A program made the translations under genes and the position numbers. The notes under the pieces are model-generated. The model saw nothing but the letters and a program-made list of their open reading frames with translations. It had not been told where the DNA came from and searched no databases. Shown here in pieces: positions 59,859-64,000 of a stretch of DNA of 64,000 nucleotides. How positions within the stretch are numbered: the first letter of the stretch is position 1; each line of letters opens with the position of its first letter. Source of the stretch: Chryseosolibacter sp036402075 (GTDB lineage Bacteria; Bacteroidota; Bacteroidia; Cytophagales; Cyclobacteriaceae); the NCBI GenBank assembly GCA_036402075.1, contig DASWTP010000106.1, forward strand, positions 1 through 64,000, given 5' to 3'.

Positions 59859-60368
59859 ATGATTACTTTTTCTGCGAAGATTAAACGCTTCGCCACCAAG
59901 GGCGAAAAAACGGGCTGGTCATACATTGAAATCTCCGAAAAAAATGCCGACAAGATAAACCCCGGATGCCGCAAATCGTACCGCGTAAAAGGATCGCTGG
60001 ACCAATTCAAGATTCAACAAGTTGCTTTAATGCCGATGGGCGATGGAAGCTTTATTCTGCCCATGAACGCCACCATGCGAAAAGGTACGGGTAAAACGGC
60101 AGGGGATACGTTGAATGTTTCACTCGAGCACGATGAACGGAAACTCGTCCTGAATAAGGATTTTGTTGCCTGTCTTAAAGACGATGCACGGGCTTACGAT
60201 TTTTTCAAGTCGCTGCCTAAAGGACACCAGAACTACTTCAGTAAATGGATCGACAGTGCGAAGACCGATGCAACAAAAACGAAACGTATCACAATGGCAG
60301 TAATTGCATTGGGTCAGGGACAGGGATACCCGGAAATGATTCGCGCGAACAAAACGATGCGCGACTAG
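59859..60368 (+). CDS. DUF1905 / YdeI-like protein
   Basis: A 169-residue protein with an N-terminal DUF1905 barrel (about 1-95: GWSYIEISEKNADKI, RVKGSLDQFKIQQVALMPMGDGSFILPMNATMRKG) and a C-terminal bacteriocin-protection (OmdA/YdeI) segment (DFVACLKDDARAYDFFKSLPKGHQNYFSKWIDSAKTDATKTKRI). This pairing is a common Bacteroidota form. Role unknown. The TAG stop abuts the convergent HD gene stop (TAGCTA). Confidence 0.85.
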   Translation: MITFSAKIKRFATKGEKTGWSYIEISEKNADKINPGCRKSYRVKGSLDQFKIQQVALMPMGDGSFILPMNATMRKGTGKTAGDTLNVSLEHDERKLVLNKDFVACLKDDARAYDFFKSLPKGHQNYFSKWIDSAKTDATKTKRITMAVIALGQGQGYPEMIRANKTMRD

Positions 60369-60938
60369 CTAGGCAACGTTCTGGTTGATACCCGAAAGAA
60401 GAATATTTCGTCCTTCCTGGATACTGTTCTGAAGTTTTTTCTCAAGCAGGTGATTTACACCCCGCAATCCTTCCAGCACTTGTTCCGCCCAGCGAAGGTA
60501 GTCGAGTCTTCGCTCGATCGTCCAGCCGGAGGGCGCGTGATGAATGATATCGTGGACGTTACAGATTTTGTCCGCAAGCTTCAGCTTTCGCGCAGGCCTT
60601 GATTTCAAAGAAGCCCTTACAATCTGCAGGCGCTTGCGCTCTTCCTTCGCGAGATTTTTGTCATCAGTTACTTCCATGACAATGTCCCGCACAAACTTGC
60701 CAAAGACGCTTTCGATCTCATCGGGTGTGGTTTCGGTGTCTTCCACTGTGTCGTGCAGAATGGCGGCAACCAGCAAGTCGGTATCAGACTCATGTCCCAC
60801 TTCGCAGAGGGTGAGCGCAACACTGATGGGATGATTGATGTAAGGAGTTCGTTCAGAATCTTTTCGCGTTTGAAACCTATGCTTGTCGGCCGCAAACGCC
60901 ACGGCCTTAAGCAACTGATGGCTTAAAGGTAAATTCAT
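60369..60938 (-). CDS. HD-domain phosphohydrolase (MESH1/SpoT hydrolase-like)
   Basis: A 189-residue HD-superfamily protein. The metal set is H36 in NHPISVAL, HD at 62-63 in AAILHDTVEDT and a later Asp near 123 (KLKLADKICN). This arrangement equals the (p)ppGpp hydrolase domain of small MESH1-like proteins, so alarmone hydrolysis is plausible but not proven. There is no synthetase domain. It is convergent with the DUF1905 gene without spacing. Confidence 0.85.
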   Translation of the reverse strand: MNLPLSHQLLKAVAFAADKHRFQTRKDSERTPYINHPISVALTLCEVGHESDTDLLVAAILHDTVEDTETTPDEIESVFGKFVRDIVMEVTDDKNLAKEERKRLQIVRASLKSRPARKLKLADKICNVHDIIHHAPSGWTIERRLDYLRWAEQVLEGLRGVNHLLEKKLQNSIQEGRNILLSGINQNVA

Positions 60939-61070
60939 ACGGTAATGTTTCGTGATAATTGTGCCTGACCAGCGTGAATGTGGTCTTCATTTTCAAAGGC
61001 TCGAGTTGGTCAGCCAAAAGGAAGTGCACACTAGTATTAACGGCTATACGAGAAAGTTGTTTCAAACAGT

Positions 61071-61328
61071 TCAATGAATCAGCTTATACAAGCCCGGCTC
61101 CATCGACTTCGAAGCATTCACGGCTTTGCATTGCAGCGTCCATAGTTTGGTGTGCTCTTCATTGATGACTCGCTTGGCATTGTGGAGCGCACCGGTCACC
61201 TCCCACGTCTCACTGTCATCATCCATCAGCCGCATTCCCGGTCCGGGCACCACGTTCTTGCTGACGACCACATCGGCCAGTTCACCCAGGGGCGTTACTT
61301 CGACTTCTACAACATTGACTTCTATCAT
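61071..61328 (-). CDS. Small hypothetical protein, possibly conserved
   Basis: An 85-residue acidic-to-neutral protein without signal or membrane segment (VVVSKNVVPGPGMRLMDDDSETWEVTGALHNAKRVINEEHTKLWTLQCKAVNAS). The even distribution of residues is protein-like, and it lies between two assigned genes without competing overlap from a real gene. I cannot assign a family. Competing plus-strand frames in the same place look less protein-like. Confidence 0.5.
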   Translation of the reverse strand: MIEVNVVEVEVTPLGELADVVVSKNVVPGPGMRLMDDDSETWEVTGALHNAKRVINEEHTKLWTLQCKAVNASKSMEPGLYKLIH

Positions 61329-61497
61329 AGCAAGGCGCTAAAATCGTATCCAATCTATTGAATTGGCAAACAACCTGCAACTGACCGTTCGCCACGTCAA
61401 GCGCTGGACTGGTGATCTGTTTGCAGGCCAGACAATCCAGCGTACACATAACAATGCCCGGCACGACTTTTTCGCTGTTATCTCAAACTGGATTACC

Positions 61498-62076
61498 ATG
61501 AAAAAGCTATCGATTATACTCCTCTCCGCGGTTGCCCTGATGGCAGCGTCCTGCGGATCCGACAATGACAGCGTGAAGATCGCCCACCAGGCAAACCTGA
61601 ACTCATCCATCGATGAACGCATTTCCAAATTTATGACCGAAGCGGCCGACAGCCGGATGGCCGACATCGAAAGTGGGAAACTCGCACTCGAAAAAGGTAC
61701 GAATGATCTCGTTAAGAACTACGCTCAGCAACTGATCGATGACAACACGAAGCTCTTGAAAGAACTGCGTTCACTGGCAGGTCAGAAAAATATTACGCTC
61801 CCTACCACGCTTAGCAATGACCGGGCTGACGAGCTAAACGACCTGCGCGAAAAAGAACGCGGTGACTTTGATGAGCAGTTCATTAAGATGATCCAGCGTG
61901 AGCACAAAAATGACCTGGATGATTTTGAAGATGCTGCCGACTTTAACGATCGCGATATCCAGCAATTCGCACAACGCAACGTAAATTTATTTGAGAAACA
62001 CCTCTCACAAATCGACCAGGTAGAAGAATCTAACGAGCGGATTTCCGAGGGGAACGCAGACGAGGCGGATAATTAG
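61498..62076 (+). CDS. DUF4142 (ferritin-like) lipoprotein, copy 2
   Basis: A 192-residue lipoprotein (lipobox AASC, C19) with a DUF4142 four-helix bundle (about 45-185: GKLALEKGTNDLVKNYAQQLIDDNTKLLKELRSLAGQKNITLP). The plan and length equal those of copy 1 at 42643, but sequence similarity is limited to the family pattern. The start is set at ATG 61498, just before the signal peptide, although the frame remains open to 61363. Confidence 0.87.
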   Translation: MKKLSIILLSAVALMAASCGSDNDSVKIAHQANLNSSIDERISKFMTEAADSRMADIESGKLALEKGTNDLVKNYAQQLIDDNTKLLKELRSLAGQKNITLPTTLSNDRADELNDLREKERGDFDEQFIKMIQREHKNDLDDFEDAADFNDRDIQQFAQRNVNLFEKHLSQIDQVEESNERISEGNADEADN

Positions 62077-62119
62077 TCAGGCAGCGGCCGACTTATTGCC
62101 TGGTGTATGCTATGCAGGA

Positions 62120-62584
62120 TCAGTGCATCGTCCTAACCCAGGCTTTGTCTGCCGCAGCTTTAAGTTTCTTCTCCTCCCCTGGTGTCCACTTAACCATGCG
62201 GTTATCATTACTGAAATTGTAGAACAGGTAAAGCTTATTTCCGCTTACCTTGTAGGATGTCGGCTGAATTTTTACGCGCTCCCCGGAGGTAGCCAGGGTA
62301 TAGGCACACCATCCGCCATACATCGGTTCGTACTTATCAGGATTTTTTTTAAACTCTTCGCGGTTAGCCTCATTGGCGAAGTAATAGTAGATACCTTCGT
62401 GATTGTACTCAATCTTTGACGTTCCTTTCAGCGGTTTGCCTTGAAAGTAACTTACAGGATCAAATTCCTTCAGTGCCACATTATTTACGGTATTGAAATT
62501 TCGTTTCCGTTTTGCAATGTCGGCCTGGCCGAACGCATGAAAACTGATGATTACAAGCACAGCAAGAGTTACAGGACGAACCAT
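62120..62584 (-). CDS. Exported YHS-domain protein
   Basis: A 154-residue exported protein (signal to about 20, AFGQA). It contains a YHS domain (about 30-95: VALKEFDPVSYFQGKPLKGTSKIEYNHEGIYYYFANEANREEFKKNPDKYEPMYGGWCAY). YHS domains often bind metal such as copper or accompany metal transport, but here the protein stands alone. The C-terminal part has VSGNKLYLFYNFSNDNRMVKW. Its role is unknown. Confidence 0.88.
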   Translation of the reverse strand: MVRPVTLAVLVIISFHAFGQADIAKRKRNFNTVNNVALKEFDPVSYFQGKPLKGTSKIEYNHEGIYYYFANEANREEFKKNPDKYEPMYGGWCAYTLATSGERVKIQPTSYKVSGNKLYLFYNFSNDNRMVKWTPGEEKKLKAAADKAWVRTMH

Positions 62585-62724
62585 ATCTTTTGAGTTTCAA
62601 CAAAAATACGGCTGCTTATAGCAGGAAGGAAGGAATTCAGGACGAGGGTGCATTTTGAGAAGTTAAAACGAAGAGTTGACAGACTTTCCGGAATACTGTT
62701 ACCTTAGTAAAAACGAATGAATCC

Positions 62725-63117
62725 ATGAAAATATTCCTAACCGCCATCCTTTTTGCCTGTATGATCGGATCAACACTGAGCGCCAGCGCACAAACACAAC
62801 CTTCAAAAGGGCAGGTTTTGCGCCATGTGGTACTATTTAAATTCAAAGACACATCATCACCGGCCGACATCAAGAAAGTTGAAGATGCCTTTCGCGCACT
62901 TCCCTCGAAATTGCCTGTGATCAAAAGCTTCGAGTGGGGAAAGAATAACAGCCCGGAAAATCTAAACCAGGGCCTGACGCACTGCTTCCTGGTGACCTTT
63001 GCCAGTGAAAAAGATCGCGATGCCTATTTACCTCACCCCGAACATCAGGCGTTTGTGGAGGTGCTCAAACCACACCTGGACAAAGTAACAGTGATTGATT
63101 ACTGGGCATCAAACTAA
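62725..63117 (+). CDS. Exported Dabb (stress-responsive A/B barrel) protein
   Basis: A 130-residue protein with a signal peptide (about 1-24, ending ASAQ). The mature part is a Dabb dimeric alpha/beta barrel: LRHVVLFKFKDTSSPADIKKVEDAFRALPSKL (about 34-66), the HCFLVTFASEKDRDAYLPHPEHQAFVEVLKPHL segment (about 89-122) and closing TVIDYWASN. The H in LRHVVLF is the usual marker residue. Substrate unknown. It is followed by a bidirectional terminator. Confidence 0.9.
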   Translation: MKIFLTAILFACMIGSTLSASAQTQPSKGQVLRHVVLFKFKDTSSPADIKKVEDAFRALPSKLPVIKSFEWGKNNSPENLNQGLTHCFLVTFASEKDRDAYLPHPEHQAFVEVLKPHLDKVTVIDYWASN

Positions 63118-63121
63118 AAAT

Positions 63122-63151
63122 AAAAAAGAGGGATTACGGTCCCTCTTTTTT
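63122..63151. terminator. Bidirectional terminator between Dabb and YciE-like genes
   Basis: A 12-bp perfect stem (63122-63133 with 63140-63151, core AAAGAGGGA/TCCCTCTTT) with a 6-nt loop. A and T runs on either side serve both strands. It separates two convergent genes. Confidence 0.85.
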
Positions 63152-63166
63152 CTAGCCTGGATCGAA

Positions 63167-63904
63167 TTACTTCTTTCCCGACTTTGATTTCTCTTCGTTG
63201 CCCTCGCTGGTGTTCTTAGAAAACATGTTCATGATGCTTTCCTTCAGCGACATGGTTTTGGTTTCACCGCCTTCTTCGTTCGTTGCAACTTCATTGATGC
63301 CCGCTTCTGCAATTTTTGTCAGGAGCACGTCTGCCTCCTTTTCTTCATTTAACGTGGTTTCCAGCATCTTTGCGATGTTGGGTTGATTCATCGTTCTGGC
63401 TAGCTGAACCAAACCTCCATAGGTCGCAATTTCATAGTGCTCCACTTTCTGAGCGGCCATTATCAGGGCAGCGTCACGAGTATACGTATCGTCTTTAGTT
63501 TCACCGATGATTGATTCGCTTTCCTGCACAAGACCTTTCATCGCATCGCATGTTTTTGCCTGTGCTTTTTCGCCAAGAGCTTCAAACACCTGTTCAAGAC
63601 GTTCTACCTGCGACTTCGTAATTTCAAGATGCTGATCGAAAGCTTTCTTCAACTCCTCGGAGGTAGCATTTTTCGACATCTTTGGAAGTGCCTTTGTCAG
63701 CGCCTTCTCAGCCCAATAAATATCTTTGAGTGAATCCATGAAGAATTCCTGGAGCAGCGAGCCATTTTTGTTTTCGTTGCCTTTCATTTTGTTCTGAGAT
63801 GAACTTTTTGCAGTAACCTTACGCGAGGTGGATTTGCGTGCAGGTGCCGAACGCTGCGTTTTCTTTGCGGTAGTGCGCTTAGATTTTGCCTGTGCTTTAG
63901 CCAT
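63167..63904 (-). CDS. YciE/DUF892-like ferritin-type protein with histone-like tail
   Basis: A 245-residue protein. The first ~45 residues are Lys/Arg/Ala/Ser/Thr-rich with AKKTQRSAPARKSTSRKVTAK, like bacterial histone-H1 tails. A DUF892 ferritin-like four-helix bundle follows (about 48-215), with LLQEFFMDSLKDIYWAEKALTKALPKM and a pattern of helix residues E/H (AEKALT, AALIMAAQKVEHYEIATYG). The C-terminus is hydrophilic with KKSGK-type tail. DUF892/YciE proteins are stress-induced and linked to metal or oxidative defence. The basic tail suggests DNA binding. The chosen ATG is at 63904. Confidence 0.88.
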   Translation of the reverse strand: MAKAQAKSKRTTAKKTQRSAPARKSTSRKVTAKSSSQNKMKGNENKNGSLLQEFFMDSLKDIYWAEKALTKALPKMSKNATSEELKKAFDQHLEITKSQVERLEQVFEALGEKAQAKTCDAMKGLVQESESIIGETKDDTYTRDAALIMAAQKVEHYEIATYGGLVQLARTMNQPNIAKMLETTLNEEKEADVLLTKIAEAGINEVATNEEGGETKTMSLKESIMNMFSKNTSEGNEEKSKSGKK

Positions 63905-64000
63905 AATTAATGTTCGTTTAGTAGTAGAACTTTGTGCCAGATAAAAAGGGTGTGCCAGACAAGGTTTTTGCAAGAAGAAACATCAGAGGCAAGGGACAAA

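Noticed and set aside
61126..61361. Plus-strand frames overlapping 61071-61328
   Set aside because: Ser/Thr-rich translations; the minus-strand frame is more protein-like.
1..64000. tRNA genes and CRISPR arrays
   Set aside because: No cloverleaf with a T-loop GTTCGAnTC in intergenic DNA and no regularly spaced direct repeats of 25-40 bp; the only tandem array (35118-35216) has a 7-bp unit.

Overview
The window looks like a chromosomal segment of a member of the Bacteroidota, most likely of the Cytophagales type. Supporting signs are a type IX secretion (T9SS) C-terminal sorting domain on a 1756-residue protein, a FecI-type sigma / FecR (DUF4974) / STN-TonB-receptor / DUF4249 cluster, many short lipoproteins, near absence of Shine-Dalgarno sequences, and promoter-like TTG...TAnnTTTG elements. 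No tRNA, rRNA gene, CRISPR array, transposase or phage gene was recognised; accessory content is limited to a toxin-antitoxin pair and several small repeat elements.

Layout. 1-6.5 kb: a six-gene minus-strand unit (methylmalonyl-CoA mutase small and large subunits, MntA/HepT toxin-antitoxin, dxr, rseP), divergent from dnaA (6.7-8.1 kb). 8.4-14.2 kb: a small lipoprotein and a giant T9SS-exported repeat protein. 14.5-24.2 kb: HtrA protease, GH3-family protein, membrane patatin, exported D-aminoacylase, and a two-gene unit of an SF1 helicase and a SMUG2-like uracil-DNA glycosylase. 24.3-30.1 kb: two REP-like hairpins, HrpB helicase, a lipoprotein and a MacB/FtsX permease. 30.3-31.4 kb: two KGG-repeat stress proteins around an inverted repeat. 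31.5-41.8 kb: amine oxidase, OmpA protein, exported sugar isomerase, heptamer repeat array, lipid kinase, SurE, DUF1801 proteins, and a tightly overlapping operon of exported Gfo/Idh oxidoreductase, GntP permease and glycerate kinase. 41.8-48.9 kb: small metabolic, envelope and hypothetical genes, with an 800-bp gene-poor patch at 46.3-47.1 kb. 48.9-55.3 kb: cell-surface signalling and uptake cluster. 55.4-64 kb: ArfB ribosome rescue, cold-shock protein, GH20 hexosaminidase, second exported isomerase, HD phosphohydrolase, second DUF4142 lipoprotein, YHS and Dabb proteins, and a YciE-like protein with a histone-like tail.

How the genes work together. Isoprenoid synthesis (dxr) and envelope proteolysis (rseP) share a unit with propionate/methylmalonyl-CoA metabolism. 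Several genes point to use of sugars and sugar acids (GH20, two exported TIM-barrel isomerases, Gfo/Idh-GntP-glycerate kinase). Others fit stress or stationary-phase physiology (KGG, YciE, DUF4142, cold-shock, ArfB). Convergent neighbours are very tightly packed: in four pairs the two stop codons abut with no base between them. The most unusual items are the three copies of an unassigned ~112-residue module in the T9SS protein, two related hairpins with a compensatory stem change (one forming the stop codon of hrpB), a heptamer array bounded by the stop codons of both flanking genes, and a toxin-antitoxin pair directly abutting a TTG-initiated dxr.
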